Below, one piece after another: positions 1 through 12,393 of a stretch of DNA of 64,000 bases (within the stretch, counting starts at the first letter, position 1; each line of letters begins with the position of its first letter). This DNA comes from Portulaca oleracea. Taxonomy: Eukaryota; Streptophyta; Magnoliopsida; Caryophyllales; Portulacaceae. The position numbers and the translations under genes were made by a program. The notes beneath the pieces are model-generated. The model was given only the letters and a program-made list of their open reading frames with translations. It made no database searches and was not told the DNA's origin. The stretch spans positions 24,967,594 to 25,031,593 of the forward strand of contig CM055881.1 of the NCBI GenBank assembly GCA_029582165.1, read 5' to 3'.

Positions 1-177
1 TATGCTGGAATTGTGATACTTAGACCTTGAAAACTTAGTCTTTAGGTGGAGTCCTTTGATGACTCCAGACTCATTATTTTCCATTTTGGATGAAAAAAAA
101 TGGATTGTATGTTTACAAAATTACCTGTAGATAACATATTGGACACCCCCTAATTTAAAGGCCTGGATCCGCCATTG
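1..177. mobile_element. Possible right end of a hAT-like element
   Basis: The stretch ends in GGATCCGCCATTG at 165-177. This resembles the end GGATTCGCCACTG of the better-defined hAT-like element at 56401-57063 and the fragment ending GGATCCGCCACTG at 63177. The other end and any target duplication lie outside the window, so this is a weak call from terminal similarity only. Confidence 0.3.
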
Positions 178-338
178 TCTATGGGTTTGGTATTGAAAGA
201 ATGTTGCTAGCAAAATGGATATACTTGGAATGGATATACTTGGGGCCTGAATATGTGGCTAGCAAAATGGTTGTTTTACCTTTTGTTTCTTTTTATTTTA
301 TTTTTTCCCTGAATGCACGTAGAATATTTCTGTTGCAG

Positions 339-3300
339 ATTATGGCAGGATGCCCAGAACAGGGTCTATCTTATCAAAGAGCTTGACAGAGTTACAGGTC
401 AAGTAAGTTGTCATTAACTAATTTATTATCTTCAATGCAATTATCGAGGGTTTTAACTATCCGAAATTCAGCCCGAGCCCATCATATATGATTATTAGTA
501 ATTCCACGAATCACGCATTGATGCATTCACGGAAGCTAATGGTTTTGCTTCTGCTCTGGTTCCCGGTTTCCCAGTTGAGTGGAAAGGTTAGAGTGCTTCT
601 TCTTTAGGAGAATCATTGAGCTAAACCTATGTGGTCCTTTTGGCAGGGACAAAATGCGATTTCAGTGGATGACTCATTAAAGGTTATTGCCTGCAGGTAA
701 CATATTTCCTGCTTGGCATTTCAACAGTCAGCCGATTCTTTCACAATGATATAAGGTTTTTATATTTCTCCTTGGTTAAGAGTCTTGTACTTGTAGGGAA
801 CAGCAGAAGAAACTAGATGCACTTAAAATGGAGTTGGATGTTGCTAGGCAAGGAGGTTTTGTTCCCAAGTACTCTAGCATCGACAACGCAGAGTCTAACA
901 AAAAACCGCTGGTTGTAATTGGGGTTTTGACAAGTTTTGGGCGCAAGAATAAGAGAGATGCAGTTCGGAAGGCATGGATGGGAACAGGTAGCATTTAGTC
1001 TTCTATTTTTAAGGAGTCAATATCTTTTACATTAACTTAGTTCATGTTTAGATAGGACTGTAAGAGGAGGAAACTGTAATGCAGTTTACCTCTGGGCTCA
1101 GAATGCCTTGTAATGGTCCTGGTGGCAGAATTCGCATATTTATGATCTTGTTCTGTCTTTACTTCAAAATGCAAAGCTGCAAAAATAGTAGTCACTGGAA
1201 ATGTAATTCGTTTGTCAATATATAATTTTTAATAGTTGGCTCAACATTGTAAAAACTTTCATGTGCCAAAAAGAAAGGAAAAGAGCAATTGTAAATCAGT
1301 ACATAATTACATATTAACCTAGTCAGTATAATTGTCTAAGGATTCATGGTGCTCATGTTTAGTGAGCTATCAAGAGCAGATTACATCCTGTTAGCTGGCT
1401 ATGTTGTGTCTCCTCTTTCTTAGTTTTTACTCATTTATTTAAGAACCACTTTATCCAAAAGATGTAACTTTCTCTCCATTACTTTTAAATAACATAAGGT
1501 TACCTGTTATAGGTGCTGATTTGAAGAAGATGGAGAAGGAGAAGGGAATTGTTGCACGATTTGTCATAGGAAGGAGGTAAGTTTTAGCAACCCCATGATA
1601 AAAGATGCTTAGCGAGCAATTCCTGCACAAGGAAATTCTCTCTACACTCACGAATGAAGCGAAATATTCAATATAAGAATTCAAAGAAATTCAGGTCTGA
1701 CTCCCCTGGGCATATCTTGGGAGTTCCAATAGCAAATTAAGGCTCAAACAATAACAAAAATAGATAACAATGTAGTCAAAAAAATATCAACTGATAAAAG
1801 AAAATTATGAAATGATAAGGTCCTGCTAAACAAGAAGTTCTACATAGTTCCTAAGGTATTATTTCCCTTAAATGGCATCACCCTGTCCCCAAGTTCTCAA
1901 GCAAAATAAGCTGCCAATTGTTGATTTTTCTGTTCTTGCTAAAGATTTATTTTCATGCATTTTCCTGCAGCGAGAATAGGGGAGATAGTTTAGACTTGAG
2001 CATTGACATCGAGGAACGACAGAACAATGACTTCATTATCCTTGTATGTATGATAAATTTGTATCTTTGAAATATTTGTTTTCTGAATTTTTTTTCTGTT
2101 CATTCAGTTCTGTGACCTTAAAATTACATTTTTTTTTATTTGCAAAGGTGACATCATAATGCCTAGTTCACATCCTTTATAGGAACAATGAGAATTTCAG
2201 TAAATCTCTGAAAAGCATTTTGAAGGAAGTTCTATAGTTGGTGAAAATCCTCAAATTGTTCAGTTAAAATATTGAGGGCAACTCTGTAACTGGACCTTCA
2301 ATTTTGTTGAAGTTCGTAAATAGATGTGTAGGAAAGCAGTAGACGCATTGGTCATGATGGTGGCAGATTGGCATGCTGATCATGTTAGTATGAAAAAATT
2401 TGAAGTGTAGGAATACTATTAGAAACTTAGAATGTATGACAAAAATGAGATGCCATAATGGAATATGTTTTTGATTGCTTTGAGGAAGTAACTTCCGTGT
2501 TTGCTTGTATTATTGTATCTTCGTACTGAAAAGAATAAGCAATAGCAACGGAAGAATAGACATCAACTCTAATGTCTCTTTCATCCTAGAAAATTTTCTT
2601 ATTTTAATGAGGATCAGTGGATTATTCGATCCTGAATAGGAAATTTCGAAGTAGCGTTTGACAGCAAATTTTTGTGGAAACAGAATGACCATGTGGAGAC
2701 TCCAAAACAGCTACCGAAAAAGACAATGTTCTTCTTTGCTCACGTGGCAAAGAACTGGGATGCAGAGTTCTATGCAAAAGTCAACGATAATATTTATGTA
2801 AATATTGGTGAGTTCAAAATCATTTCTCCTCCACACCACTTGATCTGCTTTATCTCCTGAAGTTACTGTTATTTTATTGCATGGAAGATGTCTGCCTTCT
2901 TTACATGAGACAAACTATAGAACAATTGATGTTAACCTCTCCCTCTTCTATGGAGACCGTTTGATTGTTTGCTGTGATAGAATGATGTCAATCATTTGGA
3001 AGTTCTTTCCTAATGAGCAATTACATTTTCACATTTACTAGGGTGGAAACCCTGGAAGATAATAACCTTACTAGGTTTCTTAGAGAAAGATGAAATGGAA
3101 TTCTATTTCCTATATCATTAACATGAATGCTGTTGCCCTTGAGCCTTTGTGGAGGCTTCCAACAGTAGGGTGAGATATCTAAGGTGCAGTGTGTCTAGGT
3201 TTTTACCTTGCACTGGATTGAATTTATTCCATATGATCTTCAATTGGAAAGTTAACGGCTACCAAAAGCTACCGAGCAAATACAAAGCTGACAATTCCTC

Positions 3301-5230
3301 AACAGTGCTCTTTCAGCTGTTGAATGGGATATGTGTTACTCTGGTCCTGCTGCTTTCAGAATAATGGGATCTGTGCATTCATCTCATCACTGTAACTTTC
3401 CAAATGATTTAGCGCTTTGTAGTTCACATGCATAAGTTTTCATTCCCCACAATTGTGTCGTCCAACTGATCTTCGGTGCTATATGAAGGCCCTTGAGAAA
3501 CTCATCTCCCTAGATTGTCCCCTATGTCATTTATGCAATTCACATCAAGTTCTTAAATTTTGGTTTATCATTGTGATATGTTCTATTTCAAAAGGTTTTC
3601 TCAAATTCTTGGTATCCGTATGTTCACATACAATTAAGTGTGCCGATGTAAGGCTATCTACATTCGGATATTCCCACACCCCTCACAAGTGCGACCCACA
3701 ATGCTAGTGGTAGTAGTTGTTTTTCTGATTTAATGTTCCTATGTTCTTTGCAGATGCCCTAGGAAATACTCTGGCAGCTCATGTAGAAAAGCCCCGTGTT
3801 TACATGGGTTGTATGAAGTCTGGTGAAGTGTTCTCTGAGCCGTGAGTTCTACTACAAACAAGTTGATGCATTTTATATGGCACAAATTTGGACAAACAAT
3901 TTGATCTGTATGACTATATTCTAACACACTTCCTGCTTGGCTACAGGAATCAGAAATGGTATGAGCCAGAGTGGTGGAAATTTGGTGATGGAAAATCGTA
4001 AGTACATAGTATATCTGCATTTGTTATTCATAATACTGAATTTGAGAGAAAACTAACCAATCCAAGGAGATAAGAAATAATAGGTTGCTGTGGTAGATCT
4101 ATTGGCAAGCGATTCAGGAGTTTACTAAGTTTAAACATGTGCATCGACTCATAGCATTCCTTTCGAGCCCTCTTTGTGGCTGTGATGCACCATTCTTTGT
4201 CTGATTTGCACCTCTGTAATATTTCTTTAAGGCTTTTTTACGACCCAAATGGACTAATGATACTTCTTGCTATTTTGTCTGAATGTCTACTCTCGCCATG
4301 GAACTTTGAATTCTTCTCTCTTATTTTTATTATGTTTTCTCTGAACAGGTATTTCCGCCATGCTTCTGGTGAATTATTTGTCATATCAAAAGCATTGACT
4401 CAATTTGTTTCTATAAACAGGTCAGTTTTCCCCGCTAGGTTGCTATTCTTCTTCATTTGACCAAATAGTAGGAAGGCTGGTTTCAGTATCTACCAGTTCC
4501 ACTACCATGTTTCCTGTATAGGTTACCCAATTTAATTTCTATATTGGGACTTTTGTTCAGTTACATCAACATAATGCACGTGTCATGTAAATACATGGGC
4601 AGTTTATGAATATTTGTTTCCTTGGCTTCACAGATCGAATCTCCGTACCTATGCTCATGATGATGTCAGTGTTGGCTCCTGGTTTATTGGGCTTGATGTC
4701 AAACACATTGATGAAAGAAAGTTCTGCTGTTCTTCATGGTCATCAGGTCTTTTTCTCTCTTCTGCGCTCATGCACGAAACAGAACCCCCCCCCCCCCCCC
4801 CCCAAAACACACACACACACACGCACATTTTAGAACGAAAATGGCTGAACTATGGTCGCAGTTGCAGATATATTCATTAATATTCAACAAACGGCCTAAT
4901 TTCACTTGCCGTCTCCCGATAGGATCTACCATCTCATCATTTGTTAGTGATATGTGATGTGTCAACACCTGGACTCCCAAGTCCCACCATCGTTACATAA
5001 AAATTGAGGACAAAACAAATTCATAACCTTCAATTGGTGGAATTATACCTGTATGTTTAGAAACCAAACAAACTCCACAAAGATCATGGAGGAGAATGGT
5101 GTTATTTCCACAGATGTCAGCATGAAAGCATTTATAAAAACAAGATGCAATTTATTTGTTTCCTTCAACATTTTCAAGGCAGCAACTGATAGACTATGTG
5201 CCACCAGGAGCTGTTTGTGCAGGTGTTTGA
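339..5230 (+). CDS. Plant beta-1,3-galactosyltransferase (GT31), 3' part
   Basis: Golgi type II glycosyltransferase that would transfer galactose in beta-1,3 linkage onto glycoproteins. Eleven exons join in one frame: 339-402, 647-696, 797-987, 1513-1576, 1971-2043, 2684-2807, 3754-3841, 3947-3997, 4349-4420, 4634-4746 and 5208-5230. All introns are GT-AG, giving 303 residues in the window; the N-terminus with the membrane anchor lies upstream of base 1. Diagnostic blocks are VRKAWMGTG, ARFVIGRS, FYAKVND, YMGCMKSGEVF, KWYEPEWWKFGDG, YFRHASGE, YAHDDVSVGSWF and the C-terminal CAGV just before the stop. These match the plant B3GALT family with long N-terminal DUF4094. The metal-site block reads NDNIYVN, where the family (recalled) often has an acidic residue at the second N, so activity is not certain. 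The final exon is only 23 nt and was chosen because it completes the conserved C-terminus in frame. Exact subfamily is unresolved. Confidence 0.9.
4785..4826. repeat. Poly-C tract followed by (AC)n microsatellite
   Basis: A run of about 19 C (4785-4803) is followed by an AC dinucleotide run. It lies in the last intron of the galactosyltransferase gene. It is a simple repeat with no coding content. Confidence 0.9.
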
Positions 5231-6756
5231 AGGCTATTGGAGACTATGATCCAAATTTATCCCACTGCTGACTTGCTAAGGAGGCCTCTGCTTGACAAAC
5301 CTGAATTTTTGTATCAAAAAAATTATCAAACTGAAGTTTCACACCTTGGACACCATACTCATTCATTTCACCATTGTTTTACCTAAAATATAGTTTAGGA
5401 AAAGGAAACTAGGAAGAGTACACATCTAACCTTAGCTGCTTGGTGTCAGTCACAGAACTGCAGATGTTTCAACCATTTTCTTCCTGTTTGTAAGGATTTG
5501 TTTATTAGACAAATAGAAATTACCTGTACTGGGTATGATAGCAAGTCACATGTAATACGCCAGAGATGTCATTTTAAATGTTCATGTATAAAAGTTTTGT
5601 ACTCCGATTGAATCATTCATTCGTTTCATTCTTGAAGAAGGTGACGGCACTTTTTGCACATTCCAGTTCTAGTTTGGTTGAATTCAGTTTTCAATGGTCG
5701 GGATCGAAAAGAATTTGATGTATCCGAGCTGGTTTGGCTCAAAGCTTGTTGAACCAATAAGGTTTTGGCCAAGGCTTGATTCAGCTTGGTAAGAATTTTT
5801 GGGAAGTTTTTCTCCATTGGAAAGTTTTCCATTAGAAAATACTTTCGGAAAAATTTCCATCCCCATCCCCCCTCCCCCAACTTGAAAATTTTCATGAGTA
5901 AAAGTGTCAAATTGTGGTTTTCCAAGACCTAAATGCTATTAAACATGGGAAAAAAAATCAACTTGAAAAATTGATCAATTTTTCCAAAATTTTTAACCAA
6001 TCAAACGCTGTCTAAAATGTTTTCAAATTTAACATACAATCTAACATAAATTCTCAAAATTTGCATTGACTTCAAGAAAGCAGCGTGGGAATAAAACTTT
6101 GTAAATCAAAAGTGCAATCTCAAATTTCCACACTAGCTAGTGAACAGAAAACTAATTGAAACAAATTGGGCCAAATTGACTCAGAGTGCTACCAAGTCCT
6201 TGAGCTATCTCAGGTTTGAGCCGAACTCTAGTCTAAGATGAATTTGAGGATTTGTTAAGTTGACACAATTTTTGTTATAATTTTATGAAACTGGAACTTT
6301 GACCCTGCATTATGTATTGTATGCGACGTGGTTAAATATTTTGTATTTTGTTTAGGGAAAAAACATGAGTGATGGCTCAAATAAACGAATCCAAAAAGTA
6401 ATTTGTTACATCTATACTCTTCTGTCGTGACACATATGTTTCCTTTGTGGTTTATTGAACTAACATGTACAAATAATTCAAAAATAAAATGTAGGTAATC
6501 TAAAGTCACTAATCTAAGTAATAAACAAATACTTTATGGGGTTTAAATAAGAATAATTCTAAAGTCACTAAAGACTTGAAGAATATTCATCAGAGACAAT
6601 CAAAAGATGTATGCCAAAGATGTCTTTGAAGAATGAGCCCAGCGATGTTGATATTGAAGGAACAATTGTTACTATGTGTGTTGTCTAGAATCATTTGTAA
6701 CTAAGGGCGACTTTGATTTAATATATCCTGAAGTGTTAGTAACTAAAGGAATAGTA
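5231..6756. other. 3' flank and intergenic DNA, no gene seen
   Basis: The first few hundred bases are probably the 3' UTR of the galactosyltransferase. The rest is AT-rich with no conserved coding block. Short open frames here lack codon structure and homology I recognise. Confidence 0.6.
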
Positions 6757-7200
6757 CACTGCTAAAAATATGTGTATTACCAACCACTTTTTCCAACCAA
6801 TTTAAAATGGTTGGAAAAACCAACCATTTTAGCAACTATTTAATATTCCAACTATTTTCCAAAAAAATTTGTGGGAAAAATGGTTGGAAATTCCAACCAA
6901 TTTTGCTAAAATGGTTGAAAATTTTTCCTACCACCCTTTTTCTTACTATTTGAAGATGGTTGGAAAATTGGTTGGATTTCTAACCATTTTTCTAACCAAT
7001 TTCAAATAGTAGGAAAAAGGATGGTAGGAAAATTTTCCAACCAATTTTAGCAAGATTGGTTGGAATTTCCAACCATTTTTCCTACTAAATTTTTTGAAAA
7101 ATAGTTGGAATATCAAATGGTTGCTAAAATAGTTGGTTTTTCCAACCATTTTAAATTGGTTGGAAAAAAGTGGTTGGTAATACACATATTTTTAGTAGTG
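6757..7200. mobile_element. CACTA-type foldback MITE with GTA target duplication
   Basis: The ends are CACTGCTAAAAATATGTG and the inverse of CACTACTAAAAATATGTG, flanked by GTA at 6754-6756 and 7201-7203. CACTA termini with a 3-bp duplication are the hallmark of En/Spm (CACTA) transposons. Nearly the whole 444 bp folds back on itself as one long imperfect palindrome rich in the words GGTTGGAAA and TTTCCAACC. There is no coding capacity, so movement would depend on a transposase made elsewhere. Confidence 0.85.
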
Positions 7201-7332
7201 GTAGTAAGAACTGTATCTCGAGTATAAGTTCACAAAAATGGATCTCAAGGTTGAAAAGATAATTAACTTTGGAGCAATAGAAATATATTTATCATTGAAT
7301 ATTTTAGGTTAAAGAAACTTACCCTAAATATG

Positions 7333-7691
7333 CAAAAAATTACTTAGAGGTCCCCTAACTTTTGAAGAAACAATTTTTTGGTGCCCTAACTTTTCAAAAC
7401 TAATTTTGGGGTACCCTAACTTTTAGGATTAGAAATTACTAGGTGAATTTCCGTCGAAACTCCGATTGATTCAAATCATTTTCGTCCATGAAAACAAAGG
7501 GCATTTTCATCCACAAAAACACTTAATCAATTTCTCGCCTAAAACTCACCGTTGAATTCAAATAATTGGCCGAAAATTCACCTAATTATTTCTAATTCTA
7601 AAAGTTAGGGTACCCCAAAATTAGTTTTTAAAAGTTCGGGTACCAGAAAAACATTTCACCAAAAGTTAGGGTACCCCTAAGTAATTTTTTG
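7333..7691. mobile_element. MULE-type foldback MITE with exact 9-bp target duplication
   Basis: The 359-bp element begins CAAAAAATTACTTAG and ends with the inverse repeat. It is flanked by identical CTAAATATG at 7324-7332 and 7692-7700. A 9-bp duplication is characteristic of Mutator-like elements. The arms carry the inverted word GGGTACCCTAACTTTT in several variants around a short unique centre. No open frame. Confidence 0.85.
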
Positions 7692-7744
7692 CTAAATATG
7701 AGTTAGAGAAGAGTACACATCTCAAGGTTAATTAAACTTTAACA

Positions 7745-8195
7745 TAATTTCCTTCCCTCACCAACGGTATATATATGGTACCTGTTTCTTCACCAAAATC
7801 ATCAGAGTGAGATCCGAGAGAAAATATTGAGAAAGAGGGAGTCTCATCAATATTTTACTAGTGTATCCCGTGAGATTGTGAGTTGTGAGTGTGATAGAGA
7901 TTGTTATTATAATCTCCTTTGGTGATCGCATTACACTCTGTGATAGTGATCAAGTTGTACTCTTCCTTTCTCATAATAGTGGATATTTTTCTGGTTGTCG
8001 CCGTGCATGGGTTTTTTCTCCGGGTTCTTCTTTCCCACGTAAATTTGGTGTTTGATGATTTCATCGCTTAATTTTTGTTCCTAAATTTTGTCGTAATATC
8101 CGTCATCTCAATTTTATTTTCGTTTCCGTTGTAACCTCGCGATTACTTACTGGAGAGGATCGAGACCAAGGGTCTACGCAAAATCATGTGGATGA
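7745..8195 (+). repeat. Probable solo or fragmentary copia LTR (R/U5-like)
   Basis: The stretch contains TATATATA near 7769, a serine/arginine-poor AT/GT-rich leader, and the block TTTCTCCGGGTTC...CCCACGTAAATTTGG at about 8013-8050. That block resembles the U5 region of plant copia LTRs. Boundaries and target duplication were not found, so the call rests on overall resemblance. Confidence 0.35.
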
Positions 8196-8199
8196 TGGA

Positions 8200-9254
8200 A
8201 ATCCACCCATAGAACTCATAAACACTACAAACCAATATTTTTGAGTTTTTGGATTAATAGAGATAAACATGCATGAAATTAAAAGATATGGACAATTCTA
8301 AAGAGAGAAATCTCCTCAAATTGAATTAAGATGTACAATCTCTAGCGCAAGGACCTTCCACAAGCAAAGAGCCTTGAAACACTCAAAAAATCTCACAAAG
8401 AGTGGAGAAAGAACATCCACTCACAAATAAGAGAATTCTCCAAGCAATTTCCACCCAAAGGATTAGCGCTTTCATTGATTAGGGTTTGAAAACCCACAAT
8501 TACAAACTCTCCAAGTGAGAGGAATTTTTGTGTCTAACCTAAAATCTTCATCAACTAACTCTAATGGAGGGGGGGAACATGTATATAAAGGAAAGGGGGA
8601 AGAAAACAACAAAATAAAGGAAGGAAAACACGCGCAGGCAGCAGCTGGGCAGGGGAGGCTCGCGGGTGCGACGGGGTAGGTCGCGGGCGCGACCTTGGTT
8701 TGCCCAAATTCCCAGTCGTTCAGCAAGGGGTCGCGGGCGTTACCATATGTGTCGCGGGTGCGACCTCATTCTGGGCAGTTTTTTCTGCCAACTTCAGACG
8801 CGCATAACTTCTTCATCCGGAATCCGTTTAGGCCTATAAGATATCGATGGAAAGCTCTCGATGTGTACTTTAAGCTCCCAAAATTTCAAGTACATCGGAG
8901 TTGTAATGAAGGAACTATGACCCAAATAGTGAAGGCACGCCATTTGAACGTCTTTGAATTCATTCACCGCCATGTGTTTATTCTTGCTGATTGTTCCGAA
9001 GCACCTTAGAAGGCTCGGGAAAGGTCCTATTGAGACCCTAGATAACATCCTATCGCCCGGGGTCTTTGTAGAATGAAACACCGCTCTCTTTGGTGGGCAT
9101 AACGACCCTCAAAGGACCCGTATCCAACATGAAATGGATATTGAAACCGGGTTAGTTTCGAGGAAAGGAGAGGGTGACTTGTAGTAAGTTGGGAACCGTA
9201 GGTGAAACAAAAAGTGAACCGATCCCACATGGTTCACTTACCTTTTCTCTAACA
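8200..9254 (+). repeat. 5' LTR of the copia element (left edge approximate)
   Basis: The right edge is set by the sequence CTAACA immediately followed by AG and the primer-binding site. A TATAAAG box lies at 8583-8589, suitable for initiating the retroelement transcript. The left edge is a guess because no partner LTR survives for comparison. Confidence 0.5.
8664..8763. repeat. GC-rich repeats of TCGCGGGYGCGACC
   Basis: Four degenerate copies of the near-palindromic word TCGCGGGCGCGACC occur within about 100 bp: 8660s, 8680s, 8730s and 8750s. They sit in an otherwise AT-rich neighbourhood, inside the transcribed part of the copia LTR. The word is self-complementary enough to form hairpins and is dense in CpG. 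Confidence 0.7.
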
Positions 9255-9256
9255 AG

Positions 9257-9268
9257 TGGTATCAGAGC
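9257..9268 (+). promoter_or_regulatory. Primer-binding site (initiator tRNA-Met)
   Basis: TGGTATCAGAGC is the standard plant retrotransposon primer-binding site complementary to the 3' end of initiator methionine tRNA. It lies two bases after the LTR end and directly before the gag start at 9272. Confidence 0.9.
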
Positions 9269-9271
9269 TAG

Positions 9272-12200
9272 GTGGAGATGACTTCAATCATGAAGTGCGA
9301 TATTCCAAAATTCGATAGAACGAAGAGTTTCACAATGTGGAGACTACAGATGAAGGCAGTCCTGATTCAGCATGGGTTATGGGATGCAATTGAGTATCCC
9401 GACACGAAGACTGATGAAACGATGAGCGATAAAGATCTCAAAAAGCTCCAGAAGGAGATCAAGGGTAATCTAAGTCCAAGGGAGTGGAAGAAGCTGGAAG
9501 ATAAGGCTCTAGCGGGGATTCAGTTGTGTTTGGCAGAGCATATTCAGAGAGAGGCGTTGCATATCGAGAAACCTCGGGATCTTTGGACCAAACTAGAAGA
9601 GCTGTACATGTCTAAGAGTCTTGCCAACAAGTATCAGATGAAGGAGAAACTCTACAGACTGCGAATGCTCACAGGTACTTCTATGCAAGCACATCTTACT
9701 GAATTTGATTATATTATTACTGAGTTAGAATCAATAGATGTGAAACACACTGATGAGGATAAGACTTCACATTTAATCCTGTCCCTACCTGCATCACATA
9801 AACAATTTTAGGAGATCATGTTGTATGGGAACCGTGGTGTCCTTAACCTTAGTGAAGTAAAGGCCAATTTACTATCTAAGGAGAAATTTGATACCGAGGG
9901 TGATGATCAAGGTAGTGATGCTCTGATTGTAAGCGGAAGGAATAATGAACTTAAGGGAAACGGGTCTAGAGGGAATTCTAAACACCGTTCAAAGTCTATG
10001 AATCCTCAGAAGAACAAGAAGTGTAATTACTGTGGTAAGATGGGGCATATAGAGAAGGATTGTTGGACTAAGCAGAGAGACCAGAAGCAGGGTAGTAAGG
10101 ATAACCACAACAAACCTGGTACCTCATACTGTGTTGAGTCCGAGCCAGATGGTGATAGTTTTGTAGTTATGGATGATGCTTTGGCTACCACATCGAGTAG
10201 GATAGCTAGAGACGAGTTGGTTCTTGATAAGGGGTGCAATATGTGTCCTCATAAGAATTGGTTCGAGTCCTATGAGAGTGTTTACACCGGCGTTGTAATT
10301 ATGGGTAACGACATAGCCTGCAAGGTTGCAGGAATTGGCAGCATCAAAATCAGGACTCATGATGGCATCATTAGAACTCTGAAGGAGGTTTGTCACATAC
10401 CTAACATGACCCGCAATTTAATTTCTTTGGGTACTCTTGAGGCTAACGGTTGCAGGTATAAAGGAGAAGAAGGTGTCCTGAAAGTGTGTAGGGGTTCCAT
10501 GGTTCCGATGAAGGGAATCGGGAAGGGCATCCTATACATCATGTAGGGGTCTACAGTTACAGGAGGTGCAGTAGCAGTTTTAAATCTTGATGAGTCCGAC
10601 AATGCAAAGTTGTGGCACACGATACTAGGCCACATGTGAGAGAAGAGAATGTCAATGCTGAGCAAGAAGGGATATCTTGGAGGCGCACAAATCGGCAAGC
10701 TGGAGTTTTGCGACCACTGTGTCTATGGGAAATAGAAGAGGGTCAATTTCTCTAGGGCTAAGCATACAACGGCAGGGATCCTATATTATATTCATTCAGA
10801 CTTGTGGGGTCCTGCTAGAATGTCATCACTGAGTGGCAAACGCTACATGTTGACCTTCGTGGATGACTTCTCGAGGAAGACCTGGGTTTACTTCCTGCGG
10901 CACAAGAATGAGACATTCTCATACTTCAAGAAGTTTAAAGCTTTGGTGAAGAACCAGACAGGCAGGAAAATAAAGAAACTCAAGACGGACAATGGAATGG
11001 AGTTCGTTGATTCTGAATTTACTTAGTTCTGCGAGCAGCATGGGATTTCCAGGCATAGAATCCTGCTGAGTAAGCCTCAGCAAAATGGCGTAGCTGAGAG
11101 AAACAACAGGACACTCATGGAGAAAGCCCGCTGCATGCTCTCAAATGTAGGGCTTTGGAAGAACAAATCATTCTGGGCAGAGGTGATATTTACTACCGGC
11201 TACCTACTGAACAAATCACCTCATGCCTATATTGAATACCAGATTCTAGAGGAAGTATGGACATGTAATCCAGTTAATTATTCTAATTTGAGAATTTTTG
11301 GATGTCCTGTATATGCCTATGTGAATGAGGGAAAGCTGTCTCTCAAGGCTGTTAAATGCATGTTTCTAGGTTATGGTTCTGAATCTAAGGGATACAGAAT
11401 GTGGTGTCCTGACTTGAAGAAAGTCATTCAATCTAGATATGTAACCTTTAATGAAACTGCTATGTTATCTGGAAATCTACCGGTATTTCTGATGATACAG
11501 GAAATTAGGAGAAGGATGCAGGAAGAGCAGTGTTTGAGGTGGAGCAGGTTGAAGCTCAAGGTGGAGTTACTAGAACCTACAATAAGGAGCAAGCTGTTGA
11601 TAATGCTCCTGAAACAACTCAGATTGATGAGCTTGAGATTGAGACTGATGTTCCTCAGGTGGAGGAAGAACCGAGCATAGCAAGAAATCATCATAGGAGG
11701 GAGATTAGGAGACCAGTGCGGTATACTGAAGAAGACAACGCTATGATCGCATATGCGCCGAGTGTTGCAGAGGAGACTCCTGAAGGTACTGAACCTTCTA
11801 CCTATCAGGAGGCCATCTCTTGTCCAAGTGCCTCAAATTGGATAGGAGCTATGTAAGAGGAGATGGAGAGCCTGCAGAGAAATCATACATGGGAGCTGTA
11901 TGAGTTGCCTAAAGGGCGACGAGCTCTTATTGCAAAGTGGGTGTACAAGAAGAAAGAAGGTATCCCTGGTGTAGAGAGTGCAAGGTGGAAGGCCAGATTG
12001 ATGGTTAGAGGTTACAATCAGAAAGAGGGAATCGACTACAACGAAGTATTCTCGCCAGTTGTGAGGCATACGTCGATTTGCACCTTGCTAGCCTTTGTTG
12101 CTCTATTTGACTTGGAGTTGGAGCAACTTGATGTGAAGACAACTTTCCTTGATGGCGAGTTGGAGGAGGAAATATATATGAGGCAATCGGAGGGTTTCAT

Positions 12201-12393
12201 CATTCCTGGTAAGGAGGAACATGTGTGCAGATTGAGGAAATCTTTAAATGGACTTAAACAGGCACCCAAGCAGTGATACAAAAGGTTTGATACCTTTATG
12301 GTAGGACAAGAGTACATAAGGGGTCACTATAAAAATTGTGTATATTTCAGGTAATTTTAAGGGTCTTTGATTTATTTATTATTGTAAGGGATA
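9272..12393 (+). pseudogene. Decayed copia gag-pol
   Basis: Gag runs from 9272 (start MEMTSIMKCDIPKF) with the UBN2-type fold and a CCHC knuckle CNYCGKMGHIEKDC near 10021-10065. A protease remnant lies near 10220 and reads LDKGCN where copia proteases (recalled) have an Asp-Ser-Gly core. Integrase covers about 10790-11240 (SDLWGP, FVDDFSRKTW, KTDNGMEF, PQQNGVAERNNRT). RT starts near 11863 (KWVYKKK, RLVARG-like RLMVRGYNQ, FSPVVRHTS, QLDVKTTFLDGEL, LNGLKQAPKQ). In-frame stops lie at about 9809, 10544, 10637, 10733, 11024, 11854 and 12274. Several are explicable as C-to-T or G-to-A changes of Gln or Trp codons. Not functional. Confidence 0.9.

Larger units (their letters stand above)
8200..12393 (+). 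mobile_element. 3'-truncated Ty1/copia retrotransposon
   Basis: The order is LTR-like region (start uncertain, about 8200, to 9254), tRNA primer site (9257-9268), then gag, protease, integrase and the first part of reverse transcriptase. Homology to copia pol fades at about 12393, after the RT block corresponding to the residues just before the YVDD catalytic site. The remaining RT, RNase H and the 3' LTR are absent. The break sits only a few hundred bases upstream of the probable transcription start of the bZIP gene. Confidence 0.85.

Noticed and set aside
4606..4980. Overlapping frames across the C-run/AC-run
   Set aside because: They are translations of a simple repeat and galactosyltransferase exon in wrong frames.
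5626..5925. 99-codon minus-strand frame near the galactosyltransferase 3' end
   Set aside because: No homology, low-complexity ends, and two overlapping frames equally long.
8794..9230. Frames on both strands in the copia LTR
   Set aside because: Non-coding LTR/leader; the gag start follows the primer site at 9257.
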